From Chitinibacter sp. SCUT-21 (lineage in GTDB: Bacteria > Pseudomonadota > Gammaproteobacteria > Burkholderiales > Chitinibacteraceae), in contig CP102611.1 of the NCBI GenBank assembly GCA_041874755.1, positions 682,001 through 746,000 on the forward strand: DNA of 64,000 nt, read 5' to 3'. The notes beneath the pieces were generated by a model, which worked only from the letters and a program-made list of their open reading frames with translations, was not told where the DNA came from and searched no databases. The translations under genes were made by a program, and so were the position numbers. Shown here piece after piece: positions 35,650 to 43,970 of this stretch. Numbering within the stretch: the first letter of the stretch is position 1; every line of letters starts with the position of its first letter.

Positions 35650-36120
35650 TCAACCCAGCTTCCCGTCTTGCGCCAGCTGGCGAATCATTTTGACCGTATC
35701 GATATCGGTTTCCTGCCATGCAGACTTCAAAAAGCTTAGATACTTATCGAGTTCTGGGTCAGCACCGACAGGATGGGGAGTTTCGTAAATAAAGCGAATA
35801 AACAAGGCACCTTCTTGAGGTTCTTCGATTTTCATCCACATCTGGCCACCAAGGTGCATCTCGCTCTCTTGCGTGTCGTAATGCACTGATGCTTCATGCT
35901 CGTAATAGATATGATCAATCACTTCGAGCTTACCCATCAATACTCGACGATGAATTCCCGCATTGTGACGTTGCAGCACTTCGGCTTCGTCAATATGCTC
36001 GACAAACTCCATCGGAAACTCTGCGCGATACACGAGCCCTTGCCAGACTTGATTGCGCGTTAATATCTCGGCCGTCGGGTGCATCAGATCGTTAATCTGA
36101 ACCAAGTGCTCAAATCTCAT
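35650..36120 (-). CDS. SRPBCC/DUF1857-like (AtaL-like) protein
   Basis: A 156-residue soluble protein with the layout of DUF1857/AtaL-like SRPBCC proteins, a beta-rich ligand-binding helix-grip fold. It starts MRFEHLVQINDL. LTRNQVWQGLVYRAE is typical of the family, and a conserved aromatic core follows (HIYYEHEASVHYD). No signal peptide, no catalytic motif. A TATAAT (36147-36152, minus strand) lies 27 bases upstream and could be its -10 box, though I see no good -35. The gene stands alone between two terminator-like hairpins. Confidence 0.78.
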   Translation of the reverse strand: MRFEHLVQINDLMHPTAEILTRNQVWQGLVYRAEFPMEFVEHIDEAEVLQRHNAGIHRRVLMGKLEVIDHIYYEHEASVHYDTQESEMHLGGQMWMKIEEPQEGALFIRFIYETPHPVGADPELDKYLSFLKSAWQETDIDTVKMIRQLAQDGKLG

Positions 36121-36187
36121 AAGTCGCTCGCAATGTGAAACGCGCCATTATAGCGAAATTGCCGTGCCCGCACGGCGGGCTTGGCGA

Positions 36188-36958
36188 TTACAACGCTTTA
36201 AAGTCGATTTCACCTACATGGTTAAAAATATAATCGGGCTTGTACGGAAAATCGTTCAGCATCTCAGTCGTCGTCACTCCGGATAAAACCAAGGCGGTTT
36301 TCATCCCCGCTTCCATGCCGCCGACAATGTCGGTATCCATCCGATCACCAACCATCACGCATTCTTCAGGATGCACGCCCAATTTGCGTGACGCCAGCAT
36401 CATCATCAGTGCATTCGGTTTGCCGACGATATACGGTTTTTTGCCCGTCGCTGCGGCAATGGCCGCGAGTATCGTTGCTGCCGCTGGCTCATTGCCACCT
36501 TCCACCGGGTCGATCATATCGGGGTTGGTGCCGATGAATTTGGCGCCATGATCAATAAAACGGACCGCCTTTTTGAGCTGCTCAAAACTGAACGTTGATG
36601 ATTTGGCGACGACCACGTAATCAGGATTGGATTCAGAAATCGAAAAGCCAACGTTATACAGCTCGTTAATCAAGCCGCCACCGCCAATCACATACACTTT
36701 GGCGCGCTCTTTTTGCTGGCGCAAAAACATCGCGGTCGCCATCGCACTGGTAATGAAATTGCCCTCAGTCAGGCCATGAATGCCGAGTGATTCGAGTTTG
36801 AGCTTCAGATCCAGCGGCGTTTGTTCAGCATTATTGGTTAGAAACAGAAATGGCGTTTTATCGGCCAGTAATTTCTGCACAAATTCATTCGCTCCGGGAA
36901 TTAATTGTTTTCCACGGTAAATCACACCGTCCATATCCGAAATAACACTACTGACCAT
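36188..36958 (-). CDS. HAD-IIA family hydrolase (NagD-like)
   Basis: A 256-residue phosphatase of the HAD-IIA family. The nucleophile motif is DMDGVIYRG (Asp8, Asp10), motif II is FLTNNAEQTP, and motif III/IV is MVGDRMDTDIVGGMEAG. The cap domain lies between. Most relatives dephosphorylate sugar phosphates or nucleotides; the substrate cannot be read from sequence. A GC hairpin (GCCGTGC/GCACGGC, 36161-36176) follows the stop. Confidence 0.9.
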   Translation of the reverse strand: MVSSVISDMDGVIYRGKQLIPGANEFVQKLLADKTPFLFLTNNAEQTPLDLKLKLESLGIHGLTEGNFITSAMATAMFLRQQKERAKVYVIGGGGLINELYNVGFSISESNPDYVVVAKSSTFSFEQLKKAVRFIDHGAKFIGTNPDMIDPVEGGNEPAAATILAAIAAATGKKPYIVGKPNALMMMLASRKLGVHPEECVMVGDRMDTDIVGGMEAGMKTALVLSGVTTTEMLNDFPYKPDYIFNHVGEIDFKAL

Positions 36959-37025
36959 CTTAAACTCCCCATAGGTATTGTTACCTAATCAAATAACAGA
37001 TTGATCTACATGCATATACGTCAAA

Positions 37026-37334
37026 TCATTTAGCCGGGTATTTTTCCGCGTTCAATTGCATTTTGTGCAAAATCGCCTGCTCCATATCAAGGCCAAGCTC
37101 GTCAGAAAGCCGCAGCATATACAGCAGAACATCAGCCATTTCTTGCGCGATCGGCGACTGCTCGTCGACCTCTAAGTGTGCCGCCTGGTCAGGTGTGAGC
37201 CATTGATAATGTTCAACGAGTTCGGCCATTTCAACCGACATCGCCATCACCAGATTTTTGGGATTATGGTATTGCCGCCAATCGCGCTCGTCGGCAAATT
37301 CACGGATTTTGATCGATAGTTCAGCCAGATTCAT
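37026..37334 (-). CDS. MazG-like nucleotide pyrophosphohydrolase
   Basis: A 102-residue all-alpha protein of the MazG/dCTP-pyrophosphatase-like family, expected to hydrolyse NTPs or dNTPs to monophosphate. The metal-binding pattern is EMAELVEHYQW followed by EMADVLLYMLRLSDELG (EExxE..ExxD type). The start at 37334 (MNLAELSIKIREFADERDW) is chosen because the frame further upstream runs antisense to a small gene. No strong ribosome site is visible. Divergent from the small gene at 37402. Confidence 0.85.
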   Translation of the reverse strand: MNLAELSIKIREFADERDWRQYHNPKNLVMAMSVEMAELVEHYQWLTPDQAAHLEVDEQSPIAQEMADVLLYMLRLSDELGLDMEQAILHKMQLNAEKYPAK

Positions 37335-37401
37335 TGGTTTTTTTAAGACTTTGTACACAGTAATCCGTAGAATACGCCCTCTAGCCAAAGGAACACCAAC
37401 C

Positions 37402-37575
37402 ATGCCAATGAAAAAGTACGAACTTGAAAAGCGTAAAGCAGAAAAGCTACACAATGATCTGCACGGCAGCAGCACACCTGATCGATTCGGCACTGCCAGC
37501 ACCCAGGAAAAACAACGCAAAGCGGGCATGAATCCGCTGATGGGTAAATTGCTCGGTAAAACCCAGGCTAAATAA
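37402..37575 (+). CDS. Small basic hypothetical protein, 57 aa
   Basis: The ATG at 37402 follows AAAGGAAC, a good ribosome site. The 57-residue product MPMKKYELEKRKAEKLHNDL... is basic and hydrophilic, with an N-terminal helix and a C-terminal MNPLMGKLLGKTQAK. Its stop overlaps the next start (TAATG), so it is co-translated with the acyltransferase gene. The coupling and ribosome site support a real gene. Function and family unknown. Confidence 0.68.
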   Translation: MPMKKYELEKRKAEKLHNDLHGSSTPDRFGTASTQEKQRKAGMNPLMGKLLGKTQAK

Positions 37576-38150
37576 TGCAACGCACGATTTTCGATACGCC
37601 CCTGCTACGCCCTGTTCTTCCTCGTTTGGGCCGATTGATCTTACGCATGTTCGGCTGGAAGATTGAAGGTGAGTTTCCGGATTTGCCCAAGTATGTTTTG
37701 ATCGGCGCCCCCCATACCAGCAACTGGGATTTCCCAATTGGCATCGCAGTATGTTTTGCACGCGAGCAAAAAGTCTATTGGATGGGCAAACATACGCTAT
37801 TTTGGGGACCACTCGGGCCGATTGCACGCTGGTTAGGTGGTATTCCGGTTGATCGACGCCAATCGAACTCTCTGGTAGAGCAAATGGTGCAGGTCTTCAA
37901 TCAGCAGGAAAAGCTGGTTGTCGCGATCCCACCAGAAGGTACACGCAAAAAAGTCGAAAAGTGGAAAACCGGTTTTTACTATATTGCGCTGGGCGCACAA
38001 GTGCCTATTGTGTTCGGTTATATGGATTTTGCGCGTAAAGTGGCTGGCTGCGGAGGCACGTTCTACCCAACGGGCAATGCCGAGCAAGATATTGCCAAGA
38101 TTCGCGAGTTTTATGCGCCTATTGTCGGAAAAAACCCGCAGAACCAATAA
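37575..38150 (+). CDS. Lysophospholipid acyltransferase family protein (PlsC-like)
   Basis: A 191-residue membrane-associated acyltransferase. The catalytic HxxxxD is HTSNWD near residue 46, and the acceptor motif is IPPEGTRKK near 116. A short hydrophobic lead precedes motif I. It belongs to the short (about 190-200 residue) 1-acylglycerol-3-phosphate acyltransferase-like group, whose exact substrate is often not lysophosphatidate. It overlaps the upstream 57-residue gene by one base (TAATG) and ends in a bidirectional terminator. Confidence 0.88.
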   Translation: MQRTIFDTPLLRPVLPRLGRLILRMFGWKIEGEFPDLPKYVLIGAPHTSNWDFPIGIAVCFAREQKVYWMGKHTLFWGPLGPIARWLGGIPVDRRQSNSLVEQMVQVFNQQEKLVVAIPPEGTRKKVEKWKTGFYYIALGAQVPIVFGYMDFARKVAGCGGTFYPTGNAEQDIAKIREFYAPIVGKNPQNQ

Positions 38151-38162
38151 ACCCAAAAAACA

Positions 38163-38187
38163 AAAAACCCAGCTAAGGCTGGGTTTT
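38163..38187. terminator. Bidirectional terminator before cspA
   Basis: AAAACCCAGC and GCTGGGTTTT form a perfect 10-base stem around TAAG between convergent genes. Confidence 0.87.
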
Positions 38188-38213
38188 CTACATGCTAAAC
38201 AAACAACTCTGAA

Positions 38214-38417
38214 TTACAGAGGTTGGATGTTAGAAGCTTGTTTGCCTTTAGGGCCAGTAGTAACTTCGAAAGAAACTTTTTGACCTTCAGCCAAGGTTTT
38301 GAAACCTTTAGACACGATTTGTGAGAAGTGAGCAAACAGATCTTCGCCGCCTTCGTCTGGAGTGATAAAGCCGAAGCCTTTAGAGTCGTTGAACCACTTA
38401 ACGGTACCTTGTGCCAT
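38214..38417 (-). CDS. Cold-shock protein (CspA family)
   Basis: A 67-residue single-stranded nucleic-acid chaperone, one cold-shock domain. RNP1 is KGFGFI and RNP2 is DLFAHFS. AGGATA precedes the ATG at 38417. It has a 224-base upstream gap before the YceH-type gene, long enough for a structured cold-shock 5' leader. That gap includes the inverted repeat CGACGC/GCGTCG (38613-38637), nearer the upstream gene's end. Which csp paralog this is cannot be told. Confidence 0.95.
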   Translation of the reverse strand: MAQGTVKWFNDSKGFGFITPDEGGEDLFAHFSQIVSKGFKTLAEGQKVSFEVTTGPKGKQASNIQPL

Positions 38418-38641
38418 TTTTTCGTATCCTAAATTGCGGAAATATATAAAAGATGCACGAAAATCAAGGGAAAGCACTGCGGTACGGCCTAGCCACTACA
38501 ACATACATCCACTGCTTGAAGATCCTGCAGTTGATATATTCGCCGAGCACGGCAGAGCTGGCAAGCGTTTTTTGCATCAAAACCACAAAATTTGAGCAAA
38601 ATCGCATAATTACGACGCGTTTTTCCGCTAAGCGTCGAATT

Positions 38642-39277
38642 TCATTCGCCAACACGTGCTTTTAGAGCTGCAAATTCATTTTGCAATGCAGCCAAGGCAC
38701 TTTCCAAGTACTCAATTCGCGCCAATAAAGCCGGTTGATTTGAGGCGTTTGCCACACTTTGCAAGGGCGTCAAATCCACCTCCCCACCCAATAAATGCGC
38801 CCATCGGGATTCACGAGCTCCAGCTTGACGGGGTAATAATGTCACTAAGGCACCATCAGTGCGCTCAGACAATTCACTTAAAAAAGCCTCAATTGCCGAA
38901 ATATCGGCAAAGCGATGCAAGCGTTCACAATTATTGCGCAGCTCCCCCGCCGTTTGTGGCCCGCGCAACATCAGAATCGCCAATGCAGCAACAGACTGGG
39001 TCGGGATTTGCAACACTTTGCCAAACTGATGACTATAGCGTGCCACGCGCCCACTCAGATGATCTACAACCCAGCCGGTGCTTTTTAATTCATCAAGCGC
39101 AGTAATTAAATCTGATTCTTCCAACTCCAGAACAGGGTCACGGCTGCTTTTTTGATTACAACCCAGCAATAGGCTGTTCAGCGTTAAAGGATAGGAATCA
39201 GGAACTGTCCGCTCTTTTTCAATCAATACACCCAAAATACGAATTTGAATCGGGCTTAGCGGGGTAAATTGCGGCAT
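38642..39277 (-). CDS. YceH/DUF480 family protein
   Basis: A 211-residue protein of the YceH (DUF480) family: two winged-helix domains and a C-terminal coiled-coil end ([19 protein letters not shown]). Signature: [20 protein letters not shown] (20 residues) and [10 protein letters not shown]. The ATG at 39277 follows GGAG; the frame to 39289 is not needed. Function in bacteria is unsettled. Confidence 0.9.
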   Translation of the reverse strand: MPQFTPLSPIQIRILGVLIEKERTVPDSYPLTLNSLLLGCNQKSSRDPVLELEESDLITALDELKSTGWVVDHLSGRVARYSHQFGKVLQIPTQSVAALAILMLRGPQTAGELRNNCERLHRFADISAIEAFLSELSERTDGALVTLLPRQAGARESRWAHLLGGEVDLTPLQSVANASNQPALLARIEYLESALAALQNEFAALKARVGE

Positions 39278-39364
39278 AAATGACTCCAAAAATATCCACT
39301 TCGCAAAGGCAAAGAGCTATAAACAAGTACAGCCACCTATCTTACAGCTTTATTGGAGCGCGCG

Positions 39365-39856
39365 ATGCAAAAAACCCACCTCATGCCCGTGGCTTGGTTG
39401 TTGTTTATTAGCGCGAGTTCTGCATGGTGCCAAACACTAAACCTTCAACCGAAAGCCGGGCTTTGGCAAATCCAAACTGAATTGCCTACCGAACAGAAAG
39501 CTGCCATGGCAAAAATGCAAAATAAAATGACGGTGCAATCACGCCAAAACGGAATGAGTTTTGATGCGCAAACTGGAATTATGACGCTAACTCAATGCCT
39601 TGATGCGGAAAAAATCCAGCACTGGCATCAATTAAGCCAAGACCCGCGGCAACACTGTGCCGAGCCGAAAATTGTTCAGCAAGGACTGCGTTTCACTGTC
39701 GACGTCACTTGCACGCAACCCAAACCCGCCACAGTGCATAGCGAAATTGATCTGAGCGCCAATCGAGAGCAATATCAATTTACGCACTTGATCAAAAGCG
39801 AGGGCAAGCAAATGCAATTGAAAGGCGTGGCAAAACGAATCGGAGATTGCCAATGA
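39365..39856 (+). CDS. DUF3617 family exported protein
   Basis: A 163-residue exported protein with a signal peptide (MQKTHLMPVAWLLFISASSAW, cut near WCQ). The mature part fits DUF3617: a LQPKAGLWQIQTE start, a Cys in LTQCLDAEK, another pair in HCAEPK and VTCTQPK, and a closing GDCQ. GGAG precedes the ATG at 39365. The stop overlaps the next gene (ATGA). Function unknown; such proteins are periplasmic. Confidence 0.86.
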   Translation: MQKTHLMPVAWLLFISASSAWCQTLNLQPKAGLWQIQTELPTEQKAAMAKMQNKMTVQSRQNGMSFDAQTGIMTLTQCLDAEKIQHWHQLSQDPRQHCAEPKIVQQGLRFTVDVTCTQPKPATVHSEIDLSANREQYQFTHLIKSEGKQMQLKGVAKRIGDCQ

Positions 39857-40974
39857 GTTCACCGCTTGATATTAACAGCGTCGATTTAATTAACCCGCAA
39901 ATTGACGACTGGAATTCGTTTCATGACTTTCGCGATGCGCTTGCCGATCACGCCCCCGAAATCGAAGCTTTGATCGCCAAACTCAAACTAGAGCCACACG
40001 ATCGAGTCACAATTACCAACCTATTTCGCGAATTTCACAACATCAAAGGCGACGCCGGTCTATGTCGCTTGTTCTTTCTCGTGCCGCTAGTGCATTGCGC
40101 CGAAGCCATCCTGTCTCGAATGCGCGATGGCGAAATCATTTGCACCGACGGTTTAGCCGAAGTGTTGCTCTTAACGCTTGATCGTATCGAACAAGCCGTT
40201 GAGCTCGTTGAAGCAAAGCAAAACCTGTCTGCTTTAAGATTGCTCGCATTAGCTAATGGACTCGAACACCTCGCTAAGCAGCCGATTGAGCAGATTGCGG
40301 CTGCTACCGCACGTTTAATTGAAGCGGTTACAGGATTCAAACCTGGCACCACACTCTACCAAGGCCTCCCCCCTAGCGAGCAGCCGCGCAACCGGGATGA
40401 AATGCACCAAGATTTGGTATTTTTTCGCGAGCTGGCGCTGCAATTGGAAGCACGCTCGCCACTATTTCATGGCCGAACCGATCGCAATTTGACCTACGCT
40501 TTAGCAACAAATCAAATGGCGGGCAATCGAGTCGACCCCGAGCAACTAGAAGCCGCGGTTTATCTGCACGATATCGGCATGATGTTTCTACCGGAATCGC
40601 AGTGGCTGAAACCCGACAAGTTAAGCGACGAAGCCAAACAAGCATTGCAACACCACCCGCTGTGGGCCGCCGAAATCGCGAATCGTTTTGTCGGCTGGCA
40701 AAGTGCGACGCAAATGATTTTGCAACACCACGAAACAGTGATTGGTAGCGGCTACCCGAATGGCTTGAGCGACGAGCACATTTGCGATGGCGCCAAGATT
40801 TTGGCCATAGTTGATGCCTTTGAAGCGATTTTGCTGAAACACAGCCATCGCGGGCAGCAAAAATCAACGCTGCGCGCGATTGCCGAAATTAACGCCGGTG
40901 ATCGACAGTTTTCAGCGACGTGGGTGAAGGCGTTTAATCAAGTCATACGCCAACAGCTAGAATCAGCTACCTAG
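39853..40974 (+). CDS. Hpt-HD-GYP fusion, cyclic-di-GMP phosphodiesterase-like
   Basis: A 373-residue cytoplasmic protein. The N-terminal part (about 20-125) looks like a histidine-phosphotransfer domain, with the phospho-acceptor His62 in FHNIKGDAG. The C-terminal part (about 180-370) is an HD-GYP phosphodiesterase: His239-Asp240 in YLHDIG, HHPLWAAEI, then HHETVIGSGYPNGL with GYP at 300-302. The usual HDIGK is HDIGMM. The ATG at 39853 overlaps the DUF3617 stop. No response regulator or kinase is adjacent. Confidence 0.87.
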   Translation: MSSPLDINSVDLINPQIDDWNSFHDFRDALADHAPEIEALIAKLKLEPHDRVTITNLFREFHNIKGDAGLCRLFFLVPLVHCAEAILSRMRDGEIICTDGLAEVLLLTLDRIEQAVELVEAKQNLSALRLLALANGLEHLAKQPIEQIAAATARLIEAVTGFKPGTTLYQGLPPSEQPRNRDEMHQDLVFFRELALQLEARSPLFHGRTDRNLTYALATNQMAGNRVDPEQLEAAVYLHDIGMMFLPESQWLKPDKLSDEAKQALQHHPLWAAEIANRFVGWQSATQMILQHHETVIGSGYPNGLSDEHICDGAKILAIVDAFEAILLKHSHRGQQKSTLRAIAEINAGDRQFSATWVKAFNQVIRQQLESAT

Positions 40975-41022
40975 GGTATAACCCTACAAGTCAATCTAGA
41001 TAATAGCTATAGAGCAATACCC
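40974..41022. repeat. GGGTAT-ended inverted repeat between convergent genes
   Basis: GGGTATAACCCTACAAGTC (40974-40992) faces ATAGCTATAGAGCAATACCC (41003-41022). The arms agree best at the outer six bases and in the CTA/TAG core. It fills the gap between two convergent stop codons. Confidence 0.45.
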
Positions 41023-41023
41023 A

Positions 41024-41773
41024 TTAGATTTTTTCATTCAACATCAAATAACGCCACTGCCCTTCTGGCAAGGCACCGAGCGGCAAGCGACCAATACGCT
41101 GCCGTTTGTAAGCGGTAACGCCCAATTTGGCTACGTCGCACAAATCGGGCACGACACCTTCCGCGTTGGCGCGGATCACCATCCGTAGCTGTTGCTCGCT
41201 TTGTCGGCTGGTTTTCCAGCCTTTAATCGGCTCGCCATCAAAGGTTTTGACTGCATTCATGGCGTCAATTTGCTCTGCGCTGGCGACTTGATCCAGCCAG
41301 ACCAAATACTCTTGTTCGAAATCATTCACTTGGGCGAGTTTTTGCGCCAAACGCGTGTCTTGCGTAAGCACGACCAGACCTGTAGCGTCGGCGTCGAGCC
41401 CAAATGGCGTAACTAGACGTGAGCGGTGTTTTTTCAGCCAAACAATTCCCGATCTGTCATCGGCAGCTTGGCGATCTGGGCTTAATAAATAGGTGTATTC
41501 TTCACCCGGCCACGCCGCAACACCGGCCGGCTTATGCCAAACGATGGTTACTTTATCGCTCGGCGCCAAAACGCTGCTGAGCATATCGCTATCGAGGATT
41601 TTGATTTCTTGGTGTGGCAAGACGCGACTGCCTAACACGTCGACGATTTGCCCATCGACCGCAACGCGCCCTTCGGCGATTAATACGTCAGCTTGAGTGC
41701 GAGAGCAAAGCCCTAACTGCGCCATACGTTTCGATAGGCGGATTGCTTCTGAATCTGATTCGGGTTTGCTCAT
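41024..41773 (-). CDS. RsuA/RluB/E/F family pseudouridine synthase
   Basis: A 249-residue RNA pseudouridine synthase. An N-terminal S4 domain (LSKRMAQLGLCSRTQADVLI, 20 residues) precedes the catalytic domain with the Asp in FGLDADATGLVVLTQD (about 129). The usual RLD is GLD here, so the conserved Arg is missing; the Asp itself is kept. KPAGV and GVTAYKRQRIGRLPLG motifs are present. Start at 41773; a TTG two codons upstream is not preferred. Target (16S or 23S) not determined; RluF-like. Confidence 0.86.
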   Translation of the reverse strand: MSKPESDSEAIRLSKRMAQLGLCSRTQADVLIAEGRVAVDGQIVDVLGSRVLPHQEIKILDSDMLSSVLAPSDKVTIVWHKPAGVAAWPGEEYTYLLSPDRQAADDRSGIVWLKKHRSRLVTPFGLDADATGLVVLTQDTRLAQKLAQVNDFEQEYLVWLDQVASAEQIDAMNAVKTFDGEPIKGWKTSRQSEQQLRMVIRANAEGVVPDLCDVAKLGVTAYKRQRIGRLPLGALPEGQWRYLMLNEKI

Positions 41774-41820
41774 GGCCAATTCTCACACTTAAAACGCTAT
41801 TGTACGCGCCTCTGCGGCTT

Positions 41821-42225
41821 TCAATCGATGCGAACTTTCCCGCGCAACGACTTTATTGAGCCATGCTGCTTTTTTTGATCCATCCGCGTTTGTTGCGAAC
41901 CCCAACTCGGCTTGGTTGGGCGGCGTGTTTTGGGGCGAAAAGCGACTTGATCGATCAGCGCCTGCAACCGTTGCAAGGCCTCATAGCGGTTAGCTTCCAA
42001 GCTGCGCGATGATTGCGCCTTGATAATCACCACACCTTCCTTGCTAATACGCTGATCAGGCCACTGCAACAACCGGGCTTTTAGTTCATCGCTCAAGCTG
42101 GACGCGCGGATATCAAAGCGTAGATGCACCGCATTCGATACTTTATTAACGTTCTGTCCGCCAGCCCCTTGCGCACGAATGGCGGTAAAGACGACGTCTT
42201 CTTCGGATATTTCTGTTTGCATCAT
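41821..42225 (-). CDS. arfB: Alternative ribosome-rescue factor ArfB (YaeJ)
   Basis: A 134-residue codon-independent peptidyl-tRNA hydrolase that frees stalled ribosomes. The GGQ motif is in GAGGQNVNKVSNAVHLRFD (about residues 23-41), followed by a basic C-terminal tail (KPSWGSQQTRMDQKKQHGS) that enters the empty mRNA channel. GGGGGAA precedes the ATG at 42225. It lies downstream of pyk but is separated from it by a terminator. Confidence 0.95.
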   Translation of the reverse strand: MMQTEISEEDVVFTAIRAQGAGGQNVNKVSNAVHLRFDIRASSLSDELKARLLQWPDQRISKEGVVIIKAQSSRSLEANRYEALQRLQALIDQVAFRPKTRRPTKPSWGSQQTRMDQKKQHGSIKSLRGKVRID

Positions 42226-42237
42226 TTCCCCCAAACA

Positions 42238-42266
42238 AAAACAGCCGACTTTCGCCGGCTGCTTTT
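42238..42266 (-). terminator. Terminator after pyk
   Basis: On the minus strand CAGCCGGCG and GTCGGCTG form a stem followed by TTTTTG, just after the pyk stop. Confidence 0.75.
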
Positions 42267-42297
42267 ATTTGTATACGAGACTATTTACAGCGGTGAA

Positions 42298-43740
42298 TTA
42301 AGGGCGCTGACCTTGCGCAATTTGAATAATACGCATGGTATTTGCACCTGTATTCACGCCGTTGCTTTGCGATGCCAAGGTCACGATCACGCGATCACCC
42401 GGTACTACTTTGCCAGTACGCAGCAATTCAAGTTGCGCATAGGCAACATGAGCTTCACGATCAGCACCAATCTTAGCATCCACCATAATTGGTGTTACAT
42501 GGCGATAAAGCGCCAATTTGCGGTAAGTGTTGATCTCTTGCGTAAACACGTAGATAGGCACGCCAGTAATGTAACGTGACAGCCACAATGCCGATGCGCC
42601 TGAATGAGAAATACACACAATCGCTTTCACATTCATATTACTGCTGGCATAAACAGCTGCCATCGTAACGGCTTGGTCGATACGTTCAAAATCGCTGACG
42701 TTATCGAACTCGCCTTCAATTTTGCCTTCGCCTGAGCGTTCTGCTTCAAAGCAAGTACGCGCCATCGCTTGAACTGCTTCCAGTGGGTATTTACCTGCTG
42801 CTGACTCAGCAGACAACATCACGGCATCCGTACCGTCGAGCACCGCGTTCGCGCAATCGGATACTTCAGCGCGCGTAGGTACTGGGCTGGTAATCATCGA
42901 CTCCATCATTTGCGTTGCAGTAATGGTCAGCTTGTGCTTCTTACGCGCCAGTTTGATCATGCGTTTTTGCAGCGCAGGAACGGCAGCATCGCCCACTTCA
43001 ACGGCCAAGTCACCACGTGCCACCATAATGCCATCAGAAGCATCGAGGATTTCTTCAAGATTGGCGATCGCTTCGGTACGCTCGATTTTGGCAATTAGCA
43101 AAGCATGGCCGCCAGCTGCACGAACCAAAGTGCGCGCCATATACATATCAGCAGCCGATTTCGGGAACGATACGGCGATGTAATCGGCTTCCAAAATTGC
43201 GGCCGTTTTGATGTCTTCCATGTCTTTGGCTGTCAACGCAGGCGCAGTCAAACCACCACCTTGGCGGTTAATGCCTTTATTGTTCGACAGCGGGCCACCA
43301 ACAGTGACTGTCGTGTAAACCTTCGCGCCAACAACTTGATCCACAACCAATTGAATTTTGCCATCGTCCAGCAACAGCACAACACCAGGCTCAACGTCGT
43401 TTGGCAGCTCTTTATAGTCCAAACCCACTGTATCTTGATTACCGAGTTCACACTCCGCATCCAGCACAAACTTCGCGCCTTTTACCAACTCAATTTTGTT
43501 TTTTTCAAATTTACCAACACGAATTTTCGGGCCTTGCAAATCCGCAAGTACGGCCACCGACTTACCAAGTTTATTGGCAATCGTGCGTACAGTTGCTGCA
43601 CGGTCGATGTGGTCTTGTGCAGAGCCATGTGAAAAGTTCAAACGTACGGTATTCACACCAGCCTGAATCAGGCTCTCTAATACTGCTGGATCTGTAGACG
43701 CTGGACCCAGCGTTGCCACAATTTTTGTGCCGCATTGCAT
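42298..43740 (-). CDS. pyk: Pyruvate kinase
   Basis: A 480-residue enzyme converting phosphoenolpyruvate and ADP to pyruvate and ATP. The start MQCGTKIVATLGPAS is typical of the family, as are LRLNFSHG-like VRLNFSHGSAQDH, the ATP site, ARGDLAVEVG and the signature ITATQMMESMI. GGAGA precedes the ATG. The 230-base upstream gap (43741-43970) has A/T-runs but no clear promoter. Confidence 0.97.
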   Translation of the reverse strand: MQCGTKIVATLGPASTDPAVLESLIQAGVNTVRLNFSHGSAQDHIDRAATVRTIANKLGKSVAVLADLQGPKIRVGKFEKNKIELVKGAKFVLDAECELGNQDTVGLDYKELPNDVEPGVVLLLDDGKIQLVVDQVVGAKVYTTVTVGGPLSNNKGINRQGGGLTAPALTAKDMEDIKTAAILEADYIAVSFPKSAADMYMARTLVRAAGGHALLIAKIERTEAIANLEEILDASDGIMVARGDLAVEVGDAAVPALQKRMIKLARKKHKLTITATQMMESMITSPVPTRAEVSDCANAVLDGTDAVMLSAESAAGKYPLEAVQAMARTCFEAERSGEGKIEGEFDNVSDFERIDQAVTMAAVYASSNMNVKAIVCISHSGASALWLSRYITGVPIYVFTQEINTYRKLALYRHVTPIMVDAKIGADREAHVAYAQLELLRTGKVVPGDRVIVTLASQSNGVNTGANTMRIIQIAQGQRP

Positions 43741-43970
43741 AAAAATAAGTCTCCGAGATGATAAAGCGGGATTGTTAGGCTGAACAATACGCCAGTTAGC
43801 GTGCGAAATACATGATTTAAAGCAGAGAAAAAGCTAAACCTGTAATTTTTTTTAACATTTTTTTTCGAAACAAATCACAAAGCGTAAACCCAACAAATGC
43901 GTAATTTTACTACAAGGTTATTTCTACTGGGTTCACTTCGATGCCGCACTTCTGCGTGTAGCCGTTCATA

